Assembly (NCBI GenBank): GCA_910586435.1
Contig: CAJUGT010000110.1
Coordinates: forward strand, 1 to 12,930
Direction: 5' to 3'
DNA length: 12,930 nt
From: an uncultured Acetatifactor sp.
Lineage (GTDB): Bacteria > Bacillota > Clostridia > Lachnospirales > Lachnospiraceae
The notes under the pieces: model-generated
Database searches by the model: none
What the model was told of the DNA's origin: nothing
Seen by the model: the letters and a program-made list of their open reading frames with translations, nothing else
In this document: positions 12,930 through 12,930 of the stretch, piece after piece
Layout: every line of letters begins with the position of its first letter
Numbering within the stretch: the stretch's first letter is position 1
Position numbers and translations under genes: made by a program

Positions 12930-12930
12930 T

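Overview
The window looks like a chromosomal segment of a Gram-positive anaerobe of the class Clostridia, most likely Lachnospiraceae. This is inferred from strong AGGAGG-type ribosome binding sites, TTGACA/TATAAT-type promoters, a perfect CIRCE operator before groESL, a DUF3842 protein, a fused shikimate kinase/dehydroquinase, an unlinked ECF-transporter S subunit, and secreted proteins built from GWWYV-type 22-residue repeats. No rRNA, tRNA, CRISPR array, transposase or phage gene was found.

Layout. Positions 1-381 hold two inverted copies of a GC-rich repeat; the second covers the aroKQ stop codon. Positions 378-3461 (minus strand) form a probable operon read in the order DUF3842 protein, YqeG-type HAD phosphatase, AroE, AroK-AroQ fusion. 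The last two proteins cover shikimate-pathway steps 3, 4 and 5. The aroE-aroKQ gap carries a duplicated repeat and strong hairpins. Positions 3483-3956 are a divergent control region: a minus-strand promoter for the DUF3842 operon and a plus-strand consensus promoter. The latter is followed by a roughly 225-nt leader that can fold as a closed three-way junction ahead of an ECF S component (3957-4520). That leader is the best candidate here for an undescribed regulatory RNA. A roughly 160-bp imperfect palindrome and a two-way terminator separate this gene from the convergent groES-groEL operon (4726-6787), which is controlled by CIRCE/HrcA. The groES promoter and a rightward promoter share one palindromic -35 hexamer. 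The rightward transcript may serve a small unrecognised gene (7133-7354) ending in a clean terminator.

Positions 7355-7811 are mostly non-coding and hold inverted repeats and one possible tiny peptide. Positions 7812-12577 (minus) encode two large exported proteins with unrelated N-terminal domains (a DUF5722-like glycosidase-type domain; a propeller-like plus Ig-like module) and the same repeat-rich C-terminal region. Each has its own promoter with an identical 13-bp extended -10 block, which suggests a co-regulated surface-protein pair. The window closes with a palindrome, another copy of the GC-rich repeat and a long nested hairpin.

All family names rest on motif recognition by eye; no database search was run.
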